In this document: positions 34,241 to 46,798 of the stretch, piece by piece
Numbering within the stretch: the first letter of the stretch is position 1
Layout of the letters: each line of letters starts with the position of its first letter
Source: Bryoerythrophyllum caledonicum
Lineage: Eukaryota > Streptophyta > Bryopsida > Pottiales > Pottiaceae
NCBI GenBank assembly: GCA_963971425.1
Contig: OZ020521.1
Coordinates: 2,358,501 to 2,422,500 of the forward strand
Direction of reading: 5' to 3'
DNA length: 64,000 bases
The notes under the pieces: generated by a model
What the model was told of the DNA's origin: nothing
Databases searched by the model: none
The model's input: the letters and a program-made list of their open reading frames with translations, nothing else
Made by a program: the position numbers and the translations under genes

Positions 34241-36663
34241 CTATGGAGGGGTGTTCGATGCGTCAGGAAGGGGTTGGTTGTTTTCCAGTTTTCGTTTATG
34301 CAGGAGTATCGACATAGCATGTTGAATTGCAATAGTGTTAATATTTGAAAAGGTGGTTTTGATTGAAGTCATGGGGATTTTAAATGTTTCTTCAACGGTT
34401 GTCATTGAGGGAATGAAGGTGGTGGCTCTAGCACCCGCAGTGATGACAATGAGGGGGTCTACTTTCCATCCAAGTGCTTGAATATCGTCAAGTAATGGTT
34501 GGTATTTATTTGTTTTGTTTGCAATAGTGTCTGGAGAGAATCTATCATTGCAATATGTGAATTCAATAAACTGGATAGTGAGACTAGGGTCTATGTGGTT
34601 TGGTGGGGGGGTCTTTGTATGAAAGTCCTCTAACACAAAGTAGGTCCGGTTTGAATCGAGCATTGCAGTGGCACCTTTGAGTGCGACATATGCATGGTAA
34701 TAGCCAAGGAGGGACCGTATTTTCTTGTGGGTTGTCATTAAAGGTTCCGGCATTCATGAGAATGAAGCACCGGGATTTGGTTGATGATATAAGTAGTTTA
34801 CGAATAGCCCATACGGCTTTGTTATGTCTTTTGACAATTAGTGAGTGTATATGGGGGTTTTGGCACTTGAGTAAGACATGTAGCCATGTGTCCGAGTCCG
34901 TGGTGTTGCAAATTGGACATGTTATTGTAGGAAATCTTTCTATTCCAAAGAAGAGTTGTTTGCGGGCATTTCCCATGTATTGTCCGGTGCGGAATTTGAT
35001 TAGACATGTGATTTGTGGATCTGTAATTATGGGATTTTTCCAAAAATTGTTGGACAATACGTTGTGAATGTTTGGGTTGCCGGTCCATTTATCAATATTG
35101 GGGAAGTTTTCTGTAAGTTTTTCTAGGTTATTTACAAGATCATGTTTTTTGAGGTATTTGTCCAAGAATCGTATGGGGCCTTTATCGGGAGTTTCTCCCA
35201 TAGAGGGCCATTCATATCTATGAAAGTAATATGGGGTGGCATGGGCGTGTTCGTATGGGTGTACGGCATTCTTGTGGGTTTTTTCTCTTCCTTCTTTTGC
35301 TAGTTTGTCGGCTTGTTCATTACCGGCGATATTAGCATGAGCTCGGACTTTATGGAGTGTAGTAATTTGTGTGCGATTTTAAAGCATTTCAACCATAGAT
35401 GTAAGGATAGTTTTGTCTGGATGACTGTTGTGTAAAGTGGGGTGTTTAGTGTGTGTATTTAGGAGATGTAATACATTTATGCAATCTGTAAAAATGTGAG
35501 CCGGTTTGTTTGGGTATTGAGTGGTGATTATCTTAAGGGTTGTGTGTATGGCCATCATTTTGGCTCTTAGAATATTTTATAGTCCATGCAGTATTTTGCC
35601 TAATTTTATTTGTTTGGTTGAATTGTATACCCCATAACCGGCCTTTTCTCGGTGCCAATGCCCCGGGCTTACTTTGGTTGGTTCTTTAAAGGAGCCGTTA
35701 GTATAGTAGCTAAAGTTGGGGTCAAATTTAAGGTCGGAATTTATTTGGTAATGGGGAAGGGGGGGGGCTCAATTCGGTAATTGGTATTGCGGAGATGTTT
35801 GTGTGGGGGGTTTTAGACCATTTTTTGTTACGGTTTACACGGATTGAAATAGGTGTGGGAGGGGCAATTGCGGTGTTTACCTTGTTAATGTTTAGATTTT
35901 TTGCTATCAAAGTGAGATGAATGAGGTTTTCTAGAGTCCCTATCTTTCGAGTTTGGTGATGTATACATAGGATACGTAGGGTTGCTGGTTCAAGGCGGGG
36001 CGTTTGTATTTGCGGTGGTATATTGGATTTTTTGTAAGTCATAGAGTCTGCTTCAAATAGTACTATGATGTGAGAGTCCGGGGATGGGCCTAGGTGTGGG
36101 TTGGAGTTGTGGTACCAATGTGTGTCGGGAGTAATAATAATGGTGATGTTGTGGTTGGGATCATTGTTTGCCGCTAGGGGTGCCCAATGTGTTGCTTGTT
36201 GTGTTTCTACTTCGTTGTGAGGGTGCGCAAGGCTTATTCAACTCCATCTATAATCAAAAGCTTTCCCAAGAGAACCAAAAATCTTATCACGTTCGAATGG
36301 GGAGTAGAATTTTGAAATTTTTGTGGAGCATGTAACGGGGGATGAGAAGTATGAATGTGTGATATTTAGAGATGTAATAAGGTAGTCTAAGATAGGGTCG
36401 GGTAATGTGTAGGGTGCATTTTTAAGGGGGTCATTTTTGGGTGTACGGTATTTATATCTTTGGTATAGCCAAACAATTTCAGTTTCAAATGTTTGGGGTA
36501 TTGGTTCAATGTTAATGTGGGTTTGGAGTGCGTTGTGATATTGGTTCCACAGCCATTGTAGTCTAGCCAGTGGTATGGTTATTAGGTGTCTACCATTACC
36601 TTCGTATATGTGGGCATTATCTTGTTGTATTTTGATTGTATTTGTTTGTGTGAGGATGTCCAT
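34241..36663 (-). pseudogene. LINE ORF2, C-terminal part: RNase H and Cys/His motif
   Basis: Pieces of one coding region: FYSPFERDKIFGSLGKAFDYRW (36240-36300), ADSMTYKKSNIPPQ (about 36030), an RNase H-like block (HIFTDCINVLHLL at about 35480; KVRAHANIAGNEQADKLAKEG at about 35300) and CPICNTTDSDTWLHVLLKC (about 34900) of the zf-RVT kind, followed by VKRHNKAVWAIRKLL. RNase H removes RNA from the RNA/DNA hybrid during retrotransposition. Frames shift between 36237 and 35201, and a TAA interrupts the RNase H region near 35375, so the copy is defective. Confidence 0.75.
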
Positions 36664-37401
36664 TTCGGGGTTGCATTCGGTTGTGAAGATGTTAAGGAGG
36701 GGGATAATAAGAGGTGGCGTGACAGATGTTCTATCTTGAGGTTGTGCTTGGGGGTGGTGTATTTATATGATGTTCAAGTAGTAACTGTTTTGAGTTCTAA
36801 GATAGTATTGTGTGAGGATTTTGGAGTTATGTAAGGAAGCGTTTGGGTTGTGCCAAGGGAAGAGATTTCTTTGCGGGAGCCATTTGGTGTAGGTGGTGTT
36901 GTTGTGGGGCCAATGGCATAGGTATGATGTATATTGTTTGCTTATGTTGTTGGAGTCAGTGTACTTTCTATGTTTGTGCGCGGTTATGTTGTTTATTGGG
37001 TGCATGGAAGGATTTTTTAATATGTGTGGTGGGGGGGCATATGGTTGAGAATGTGTCGGGTTTGGGGGGATTAATGGGAGGTTGATGTTGGGGTGGATGT
37101 CATTGTGGCCAATGATGTACGGGTCTTTAAGTGTGTAAGGTGGGGCGTGAATGGTGCAAGGGTTTGGGCATATAGGGAGGCATGGAGGTTGACAAAATAA
37201 TTGTTTGGCAATATTTAGTGCACTTTTTATTAATTTGTGAGGGGTACCGTAGAATGTTTTGTAGCTCTTTTCGTCCATAAGTTGTGTTCCATTTGGAAGT
37301 GTAATTTGTTTTAGATCGGTAATGTTTGCGGAATTCCTTTTTTGTAGGAGTTTGGTGGATAATTGTCGGTCAAGTCTAGGGAGGTTATGTATTTCATTTG
37401 C

Positions 37402-38942
37402 CTAATTTTGTTCAAGCGGTGCGGGGTCTAGTAGGAAATCTTCTAGTGTGCTTTTTAGAAATGTTTGGCCTACTGTTTTGAGTAGAAAAAGTGTGTGGGT
37501 AATAGGGGACCGAAGGCAATTAAATTTTTTAAGTCTTTGGAGGTATTGTGCTCCTCCATAGATGGCAAGTATGTGCCTAAGGAGTCTACTATAAATTAGT
37601 CCTAGTCGTCCTTTGTCGTTGAGTGCATTTTGGAGTTGTTCACGAATGCATCGGAGATAGGCATTTTTTAGGGAAAAAGCTTCTAATCCAAATAGTTCAT
37701 GGGGGAGTTGTGTTATGACATTGGGCATACACTTAGGGAGTCCACATACTTTCTTTTGTATGGCTATTATTTTTTTGTCAAGTTTGTTTATTCCAAGGTG
37801 TATGTAGGGTTGGTTTTGGTTGAGTACCGGAATTGGTTGGTTACGATAGTGGATATTGGTAGCTTGTATAAGGGCTTTGAAGGCGGTCGGGTTTATTTTG
37901 GATTTGTTTGGGCATCCAGTTACGGCGCATTTTTGGACCCCAAGTTCCATTCCGGTCCATAGACAAAATTTGTCTATTTGTCTAATTGAATTTGAAGTGG
38001 TTTAAGACGTCCGGAGATGGCCGCTAGATCGACGGCATATGCGGCCGAGTTTATGGTGACTTTTGAGGTGCCAAATGTGTAGCCATTATTACCTCTTTGA
38101 AGCCATCTCAATAGAGGTTCTAGAAAAATAATAAAGATGTATGGGCTCAGTGTATGGCCTTGGATGGTACCACGTTGAATGGGGATAGGGCGTGTATTAC
38201 CAAAGAATTCTCTAGTGTATGTAGTGGTAGATTGGGAGTATATATTGCCAACCAATGTGACTGCGTCTTCCGGATACCCAAGATCGCTCATAATGGCTAG
38301 CAATCGAGGATGGTCAATGGAACCGAATATGTTTTTGAAGTCAATGTAGAGTATGTAAATGTCTTTATTGGGGAATTTTGCATCCTCAAGAGCGGCAATG
38401 AGGGTTTGAAGTTGCCGTGTGGTACTTCTCTCGGCTCTAAACCCTTCTTGGCTTTCGTGTAATATTTGGTGTTTTTCCCCGTAGGCCGATAATATTGATG
38501 TTAGTGTGCTAGTATATAATTTGTAGATGGTGTTAGCTAAGGCAATAGGTCAGTGGTTGGGTAGCACAGATGGATTGCATAATGATAAAAGGTCATGAAA
38601 TCTTAGGGGCATGTTTTTTAGAATTGAATTAGGTATATGGTCCGGGCCGGGGGCTTTATTGGTTCCCAAATTTTTTAGGCACATGTTGTATGTGTCTCTG
38701 TTATAATATGTGTGGAGGGGTGTTGTTGGTTTGCCTCTTTTATCAATGGTAAATCCGTCCAAATCGTGCCATGGGTATTGCCTGACTCTGCTCGTGCATG
38801 TTGATGTATGTAGAGGTTGGAAGTGACATGGGGGGGTGGATGGTCTATTGTTTATGGATTGTTGAAAATGTATTTCGTGTGCGATGTCATCTAGGCTAGT
38901 TAGAATGTTATTGTTTTGATCTAGAATACAGTCTAGTGGCAT
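37402..38942 (-). pseudogene. LINE ORF2, reverse transcriptase domain
   Basis: RT blocks are in order: NKAPGPDHIPNSILK (about 38640), PIALANTIYKLYTS (after a TGA at 38550 where Trp is expected), GFRAERSTTRQLQTL, LYIDFKNIFGSIDH, PIQRGTIQGHTLSPYIF, and the catalytic box AYAVDLAAI, where YAVD stands for YADD, so one catalytic Asp is lost. A frameshift lies near 37970 (QLDK to IDKFCLWTGMELGVQKC). The thumb-side sequence PIPVLNQNQPYIHLGINK is typical of the group. The enzyme would copy element RNA at the nicked target. Confidence 0.85.
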
Positions 38943-39212
38943 GTTTGTGTTATTTTTAAAGACTTTTCTATTAATCTTTTTTGGGCTAGTTTCGTATAGT
39001 TGACAATACTTAGAAATGGATTTTTTGACACATTCTCTTGCATATTTTGTAGTAATTTTCCTAACTTCTTTGTTGGCAGCTTTTGCAATGGTTGCAATGG
39101 TTTCTAGCCAGTCTTCGTGAGGGGTGTTGGGTAGTGGTACTTGTGGGATTTGGGGGTGACGGAGGTTTTGTATCTCGGAGAGTAAGGGGTGGGTTCGCCA
39201 ATTTTGGTTAGT

Positions 39213-40930
39213 TTAAGCAATATAAATTATTTTACAAATAGTGTGGTATGTGGCAAGATGTTTCCACTTTCTGGCCAGTTTTCTCGGGAGGTACCCCCCT
39301 TGTTTCGAGGTTCTAGGTATGAGTTGTGGAATCGGGGGTGCTTTACAAGTCTTTTCTAATATAGTAGAAATTTCATCAATAAGTTTGTCAAGAGACGTAC
39401 AAGCTTCTTGCCATTGTATGTGTGTGAGGTGTTGGTGGTTAGAAAGAGTATCTGTAAGGGAGTCTATTTGTAGTGAATTTTTTTCAAAGAATATTGTATT
39501 GAAGTAATCAAGGTTTTCTTTTGGGATGGGATTTAGTATTTTAATATTATATGAGTTGATGGTTGTGGGAGGTCTACTTATAAGGGTGTTGTGAGGTATA
39601 TTGAGTTGGATTGGGAAGTGGTCCGAGTTTAAGTTGGCTGTGGTATTGGTGGTGGATGTATATCGGGTGTGGTTAGGTGTTTTAATGTAAAATCCATCAA
39701 TTAGGCTAGTGTGTGTGTAATTAAGTCCCCCTTGCCGAGAGTATGTTGTATCGGTTGGGATTAAATATAATTTTAGGTCATCCGTAAAAAATTTCCATTG
39801 ATAGTCTATGTCAAGTGGGGTGGTAAGAATTCCTCCGTTTTGTCTTCCGATAAGGGCGATATCTCGGTTAAAGTCTCCGCAGAGTATTATTGTATGGTTA
39901 GTGTGTGTATTTATTTGTGAGGTGATGGAATTTTGGATCTCCGGAATAAGTCTAGAGTCTTCTTTGTGCGAGGGCATGTATAGATGAAGAATGATCCATG
40001 GTTGGAGGGGTCGGTTAGTAATTTCAATGATTTGAAGATATGGTGATATATTAGTCGGGGTAGGGATTTTAGTAATATTCCCAGGGAAGGCATATGATTG
40101 GTGTATGAGCATGAGTAGACCTCCTCTTGCCGATGTATATGGCCTTTGTTGTTGGATACATCGTGTGAGAGAATGTGTGTTATTAAATATAAGTTTATGA
40201 TCGGGGAATGTTTTTTGGATGTATTTTGTGGATTTAGTAGTGGTTAGTTTAGTTTCTTGTATGGCAATTATGGCGGGTGGTGTGTTGGTGTGGGCAGTTA
40301 GATTGTGGATGCATGGTAAAGCTGTGTTTAACGTTGAGGCGTTCCATGTCGTTATATATGTGTTTCTATTGTCTGTAATGTCGTGGTTACAAAGTGGAGG
40401 GGAAATGTAGGCGGGTGTCGGGGTGGGGTGCGTGTAAGCGTGGATTGGTTCAAAGCATCTAAGAGTTTCAAGGATGAGATTGTGCGGGAAGTAGGGAAAT
40501 TTTAGTTGTAGTTCATCGGGGGAAGGGGGTGGGGTTTGGCTATGAATAAAGTTATATAGGTCATTGTGTAGAGAGGTTTTGTGTTCAAAAAGGTGTTGGT
40601 TTTCTTCTAGGAATTTAGTGTATGAGTGGGGTGTGTCTATATGTCTTTCAAGGGGATTGTGTAGAGAGGATAAGGTGTTTAGTAATATATTTGTCCAATG
40701 TGTTGGGTTTGTGTTGGTAGAATATTGATTGGTGATATTGTTGCATTCGTCTATTGAAGGGTGGAGGGTGGTAATTATGGCGAATAGGATATGTGAGGAT
40801 GGGTGGTTGTTGTCTTTTTGACGTATGTAGCGGGAAATGTTGGGGTAGAGGGTGGAGTAAGTTTGGTGGAGTATGTGATTACTTTTTAGGAGTGGCGCAA
40901 AGGAAGATGCTAGGTGTTGATATTTGGGAG
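39213..40930 (-). pseudogene. LINE ORF2, APE-type endonuclease domain
   Basis: From the first Met at 40112 downstream the frame gives GDFNRDIALIGRQNGG and LNSDHFPIQLNIP, the hallmarks of apurinic-like endonucleases, which nick the target. Upstream the same frame stays open (TWNASTLNTALP, AIIAIQETKLTTTK) toward 40.9 kb, giving the usual N-terminal EN strands. It ends at a stop at 39213 where the RT linker should follow. It is well preserved apart from that stop. Confidence 0.85.
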
Positions 40931-40940
40931 GGGTGTAGAG

Positions 40941-40995
<55 letters not shown>
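40941..40995 (+). repeat. (GTT)n microsatellite
   Basis: About 18 GTT units followed by a short ATT run, between LINE ORF1 and ORF2. Confidence 0.97.
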
Positions 40996-41161
40996 ATTAT
41001 TATTATTTTGTTTATGATTTGTTTGGTAGTATATATATATACTTTAATTATTTTATATGTATTATTATTTTTTTGGTAGATTTTTGATAATTGTGTAGGA
41101 TATATTTTAATATATAAATATACTATATTATTTTTCCTAGTTATAGCGTTGTTTGACGCTA

Positions 41162-42759
41162 TTAGTTTGTCGTATCCATTTTGTTCTCAATGGCTCGTTG
41201 TTCACGTTCTGTTGCTTGAGTTTCTGCCGCCATGTTGGTTGCAATAAGTTGGGACCGGAGAGTTGACATTTCTCCTCTTAGGGATTTGACCATGTTCGCT
41301 TGTACCATGTCCGCATATTGCCTTGCTTCTTCTATAATCTCTCCTTTCATGGTCTTGATTTCTCTTCGGAGTTGTTGTAGGGTGACTCCGTTACCTCTGT
41401 TTGGGCCATTCTCCAAGGCAATCACCGCATTAGCTACAGTCGCATTTACATCCGTATAACCTAGTCTCGTTAATTCTTCAGCGCTGGGTTTGTTGCTGCC
41501 ATCTAAGCTCTTGGAGTGAGGGATAAACATAATGTATTTTCCATGTAGTTTTTTACTTTGTTTAACAAATTTTTTGTAGACCGCCGCATTTAGACATTCA
41601 ATATTGCAAGTCCCTACATGTCGGCCATATTCAAGTTTGAAGAATGTGTCCACCACATTCTCCTCCTCAAGTATGGATTTTATTCCCTCCACAAGTTCTT
41701 TTTCGTTTTTTGTTTTGTTAAGGTTCTTTGCAATGAGGATTAGGCAGTTCTTTTTTGCAATCTCATCCTCATTCATTTTCTGGGTTGCAAAAACAGGCAC
41801 AAAAACCTCATTATAAAATGAGACTTTATAGTCCTTTATTTTAGCAGCTTGTTCCGGGGAGGGAGTTTTGATCCATGCAAACTCTGAAGAACTCTTTTTT
41901 TCCACTCCTGTTACTTTGAAATCATAGCTTCTTGCAAAGCTATCTTTCACAATCTCTTCATGCAAGTTGTATGGTTCTACATTGACAAGACTAGGACTTG
42001 TTATTTTTACCGATAGGAGATGTGAGAAGGCCAAGGAGTCATATGCCTTGCATATTTTTCCTTGGTGTGGGATTCCTTCATTCAAAGTGAGGATGAAAGG
42101 TCTTATACCTTGCAATAAGCCTTTGCCATCGATACTCACGTTTTTTAGGTGGAGTTTTACTACACCAGTCCAATTGTTGGATTGGTGGTGGCAAAAAACC
42201 GCTATTGGTTCACCAATGCGTGTCCCTGTAGGTATCCCCATCTCTCCAAGTCTTGTTTTAACCATGTCTAGTACCAACTGTTTTGTCCATAATTGGTTTC
42301 CCAATTCAAAGTAAATGGAGACTTGATAGTCCAAGGCAAATGGAGACTTGATAGCCATCTTCATCCACCTCAACTTCACTTGGAAATTGGGTGAGATTGA
42401 AGTGGTTTCCTTCCTTCCCATTAGCCTGTTTAGAGGGCCATTCCTCTTGGAGGACATATGGGAATGATGGCATTGCCTCAAAACTCTCACATGCTTCTTT
42501 CTCTTTTTACCCGTATTTTACCAAATCTTCTAGAGTAACTAGAGGCACTTTTTCTTCTCCATTTTTCCTTGCAATGATATTCATTGTTTGGAAGCTTAAC
42601 CACTATTTGGTGGAAGGCAAACTTGTTGCCTTCACCATTTTTTGGGTGGAGTTTGTGATAGCCAAAGCATTTTTTGTTGTATTCACAAGGCTGGAGTTTT
42701 CAAGCACTTCAACAAATAAACGTTTAGAGGGAGTAGCCGTCGTTTGTTGCTGAGACATG
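41162..42759 (-). pseudogene. LINE ORF1 protein (RNA-binding, coiled-coil)
   Basis: The original start is probably ATG 42759 (MSQQQTTATPSKRLF). The coding sense passes through several phases before 42300: a TAG near 42603 is followed by coding-like NIIARKNGEEKVPLVTLEDLVKYG, a TAA, then EWPSKQANGKEGNHFNLTQ. After a 25-bp tandem duplication (42313-42356) the long frame down to 41162 carries VSIYFELGNQLWTKQLVLDM, an RRM-like middle and a C-terminal coiled coil (about 41400-41180). ORF1 proteins bind element RNA. The duplication shifts the frame and is a simple inactivating change. Confidence 0.7.
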
Positions 42760-43149
42760 CTGTAGAGAAAGAAGAGAGTGTTACTAGATGATCTATAGAT
42801 TGTTATTGCAGTTTTCCTCCTTTCCTTCTTGTTCTTAACATCTCCCCTCAACATACATTGAGGGCTTGTTGATGTTAAGGTGTTTAAGAAGGAGTAAAAG
42901 ATAACAACATATATAACATGCAAGTAATGGAATTGACTTCTACTTCCTAAGATTTGAAGATAGGAATGATTAGAGTTGTGATGTTTAATTACTACATAGA
43001 CACACATACATGAGAGGTGCCAGAAAGTTGGTCACCCCCCCAAGAGAAAACATTTGATATTAAGATTTGTTCGGATGCCCATTGGTTTCCAAAATAAACC
43101 AATAGACAACAAAGAGCATGAAGTTGTAACGGGGGTGTGAGAAGACTAT

Positions 43150-45645
43150 AACCTGGATATATGGTAACCACTTGGCTTCTGACGTAAGCGCTTGTGGTTC
43201 TGGTCGTTGAGAGAGGCTGTAAATTACCCTTGCTACGGAATTGGGTTGGGCGCCAAAAGTTTCCTTGGTGGCTCTTGCCCGTTGAGCTTCTTCTCGTGGC
43301 TAGGGGCTCTGGCTGGGAGCACGTCGTCGGCAGAGCACTTCGATTCTTCTGCGAGCTCCTTCTCTTTGAACCTGCCTGCGTCTCCTTTCGTCACCTACGG
43401 CTCTGTCTTTGTCACCCTCCTACTCCCTGGGGTTTCTCCTCCCGCCTTTTGCATTCGGTGCTCATCTTGTGAGTTTTCTCTGCATGCTACCCGCCGACAA
43501 TGTTCTCCTAGGGTTTCTCCGCTCGTCTCTTGCTCGTCTCCCTGGGTTCCTCGGCTCGTCCGCCGACAGTGTTCGCCTAGAGTTTTGCTGTTCATCTCTC
43601 CTTCGACTCCTTGGGCTTCTCCGCTCGTCCGCCAACAGTGTTCGCTTATTGAAGTTTCTTCGCTTTGGCTCGGCCTGCGAGTTTCGCCTGTCGTTCCTCC
43701 TTCCTTGCCTGGTATGGAGTGTTGCACCGATGTTCTTCTCTTTGGCGTATGGCCGGTGATTCGTCCTCCACTCGATGTAGTCCCGGTGTGCCTTGTGATC
43801 CTGGCGATGGATCCCGTGAATTTCGGCGTGGGTTTTTGGTTGACGCTAAAGCGGCTTGCGTGACGGAGCTGCTCTGTTTCTTGTCGGTTTCTGCTTCGAG
43901 TATGTTTCTCCAACTTTGGCTTGCCTCCTTCTGGATCTTGCTTCCTCCTATCTTGGTCTGTGTGTATGTTCTTGGTGTGATTTGTTTGTGTCAGCAGCTG
44001 CGTCTCCTATTTTGCAATAATCTCATAATTTTTTCCTACAAAATGCAACAGGATCGTGAGAGATCGGCTGGGACTTATGGGAGGTGGACCATACGTGAGG
44101 AGTCACTGTAGTGTTGGCTTGGTGTTGCGAGCTCTCGTGATTGTCGGCGGCGGTTCTCGCTCTGCTGGAGTTGGGGTGTCGCTGGATCGCTCAGTGCTGA
44201 TTGTTGGCGGCGGTTCTCGCTGGATCGTTGATGTTCCCACCTTCTGTATTTTTATTGCGAGATACGCTCTTCCAAAGCATGTGCAGGGAAAGCTCTGAGG
44301 TTGTCGGTTTGTTGTTTTGGGAACAATCTTGAGTTTTCTCATCCTGAAGTCTTCACTATTGCTGTTATTCTGTGAGTCTATCAGATTGGAATAGTTAGTA
44401 TGTGCGTGAGGTCTATACACATCTATAGGGTACCAAAGTAGTGGTAGGTAGGGCACATGAAATAAAAGCAAGAAATCAGGGAGTAAGGTTAGAGGTACTG
44501 CTCTGAATGGCGGCGCTGGATCTTCCTTCTCTGGATCTTCCTTCTCGTTCCTCCTCGTTCCTCCTTGTTCCTTCTCTGGATCTTCCTGATTGGTGTCGTA
44601 GTATGTGTATGTGCTATGTGTGTGATGGGCAGTGTCTACATGATGTGAGTGCTTGCTCCCTCTAGAGGTGTGAATTGCAGCAGGAGAGGGAGTGTGGGGT
44701 GGGTGAGAGAAAGAGGATTTTTTTAAGGGGGGTAGACGGATTTTATAACTTGATGAGTATGCTTGGAGCATGATGTATTTGTCTGTTGATGTTGGATGTT
44801 TTTCACTCTCATGTTGCTGGCGGCTAGGGTTGTGTGGTGGTGCAGTCCGTTTGATTGGATCTGAGTGGCTGTGATTTGAGTCTTCATTTTCTATCTGCTT
44901 CACTTGCTCTTTTTTGGGGACAACGGCGTTAGGGTTTCGTCCGTTTGTGTTGATCTTGATGTGTGGAGTGTTGAGTCTGCTAGGAGCATAGTCAAGGTGC
45001 CGTTGGGACAAGCTGAAGGTTAATGTGGTGTCCTTTTTCCTGCAGGTGTTAGTGCACTTTGGTGGAAAAAAAAATGCACAAGATGATCCATGAAGGTGGT
45101 GTGAGAGAGCTTACCTGAGGTAGGGCGTACCTGTTATGTGAGCTTGAGTCTTGTACATCTTGGTAGTAGCTATGGAGCTTACGGTTTTGTTGGAGTTTCT
45201 TTGGTGTTGAGGTTTTTGTTGTTGGTGTAGCCTGACTTGACTAACCGTTGCTCCTGATGTTCTTGGTGTAGGTCGTTCGTCCTGGAGATGGTGGTTGCGT
45301 TTGACGATGCTTCTGATAGGTGGGGGGATATGATGTTGCTGCAGGTCCTCCGTCTAGTTGACGCAACCAGCTGCCGTTGGTCTTTGTAGCCGCCAGCTGC
45401 CGATTGGTTGGGAGCGCGAATGCTTCTGCTCAGACTCGCTTTGGTTTGTGCGGCCACCTGTTGCCTGCCTCCATGTCACCTGGTCTGCCTCTGTGCTTGG
45501 GATTCCTTCTAGTATTTCGAGGATGTTCTGGTTGGAGTATGTGATCTCTGCAGCCTGACTTCTCCACCCTCTCGCTGTTTATATGCCTCCTCTATATCTG
45601 AGTGTCCATTATGTAATAAAACCTATTGCAAAAGAAAAAATTGAG
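43150..45645 (+). mobile_element. possible nested plus-strand retro-insertion inside the LINE 5' region
   Basis: This G/C-richer block contrasts with its surroundings. It contains a minisatellite at about 43500-43640 (CTCCGCTCGTCCGCCGACAG units), a duplicated GTTGGCGGCGGTTCTCGCTG at about 44145 and 44203, and ends in a polyadenylation-like stretch (TAATAAAACCTATTGC followed by A-rich sequence) at about 45615-45640. That layout suggests a 5'-truncated, poly(A)-ended element. No RT domain is readable and target duplications were not found. It could equally be the LINE's own 5' UTR. Confidence 0.35.
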
Positions 45646-46217
45646 AATGGCTGGTATGCAAGTAGGTGAGAGTAAGGGTGTATCTGAGAGTCTTGGGAGT
45701 CTTGGAGGTTGGCGGTTGTCTTGTTCGAGTTTGTGAAGCCCTCACATTCTTCTGTTCTTCAATTTTGTTGGTGATGCCTGGCAAGGGAGGGTTTGGATGT
45801 GTGTGTCTCTAGTGGTTTGCTACAAGTCTAGATCTGGATATGTATTGATGGTTGCATGGGTCTATGGAACTATCTTAGATCTAAGTCCAACACCAAGGGG
45901 CCCGCTTCAGATCCACCACTTAATCTAGTGCTAGAACCATACAAACATCCTTGCAAATCACATATCAGATCCAGATCTAAACCATCCCGTGCCAACACAA
46001 ATACACACTAGGGACACATATTCAGCACAATGTCAAGCAAGTCCAGGAGTAGTAGTGAGGCCCAACAACTCTCACTACAACTTGCTACCCATCTGTGCCT
46101 AACATCCAAAGCTCTCCTCACCAGGTTTTACGGAGCTATTCCTCTCTCAACATCGCATTCTCCTAACATGCCCATAGGTGGTAGATTTGATTTGCGCACA
46201 CATTACATGAACACTCT

Positions 46218-46705
46218 AATAGAAGGAAAGGATGAAGAAGAAGAACAAGAAGAAGAAGAAGAAGAAGAAGAAGAAAAAATAAATTGAGGAAATTAATGTT
46301 GACAATAGAGAAGTTGGAGATAAAGAAGGTGTAAATGAAAAATCTGAGAGTTCTTCGTCGTTGCAAAAGCAAACACGTGGAATTATTGGACAAAAATTGT
46401 CCCAAAAAAAAGGGAGAGGGAAAAGAAGGAAAACAAATCCAGAGATGTCAGATGATTATTTAAATTCTTTTGTAGCTGCATACAAGGAAGTTGCGGCTAT
46501 CAGAGAAGATCCGGAAGATAAACAAATGCAAAGTTTAATTCATGCATTAAGTGGAATTCCAACAAATAAAGAAGAGACAATTTTAACAGATGAAGAAGTG
46601 CAAAGTATTGGAGACAACATTAAAAAAGAAAAAAACATTGAAGAAAAATATACAAACATTAAAAAAGAGAAAGGTAAAACATGTGATAAATCTAATTTTC
46701 CATAA
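46218..46705 (+). pseudogene. Myb/SANT-like protein of the Harbinger element, 3' part
   Basis: It begins with the second copy of the target duplication, continues EGKDEEEEQEEEEEEEE (a GAA-repeat acidic tract), and after a phase change reads SESSSSLQKQTRGIIGQKL, KKGRGKRRKTNPEMSDDYL and FVAAYKEVAAIREDPEDKQ up to TGA-free sequence ending at 46705. The basic KKGRGKRRK stretch is a likely nuclear signal. It is the downstream half of the ORF that starts at 33508. Confidence 0.7.
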
Positions 46706-46798
46706 TATGTATACATATTGTTTTGTATATCTTTCAAATATTAAACATAATGTACAAACCCATGGTCTTGCTAAACATGATTAACATGAATTTGGTGG

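Larger units (their letters stand above)
34010..46217 (-). mobile_element. non-LTR retrotransposon (LINE) with ORF1 and EN-RT-RNase H ORF2
   Basis: The element reads right to left. In its own direction it has a long 5' region (46217-42760), ORF1 (42759-41162), an AT- and (AAC)n-rich spacer, and ORF2 with endonuclease, reverse transcriptase and RNase H plus a Cys/His motif. The 3' UTR contains a GCCGGC/GCCGGC-type hairpin and ends in (TTC)n at 34010-34024. An 11-bp duplication brackets it. The RT and the C-terminal region (FYSPFERDKIFGS, ADSMTYKKSNIPPQ) recall elements of green algae and early land plants; clade is uncertain. At 12.2 kb it is long for a LINE, partly because another insertion may sit in the 5' region. 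It is damaged by several stops and frameshifts and is inactive. Confidence 0.85.

Noticed and set aside
44103-45011. 302-codon minus-strand frame rich in His, Ser, Thr and Pro
   Set aside because: Low-complexity composition caused by the opposite strand's T/G richness; no domain or supported start.
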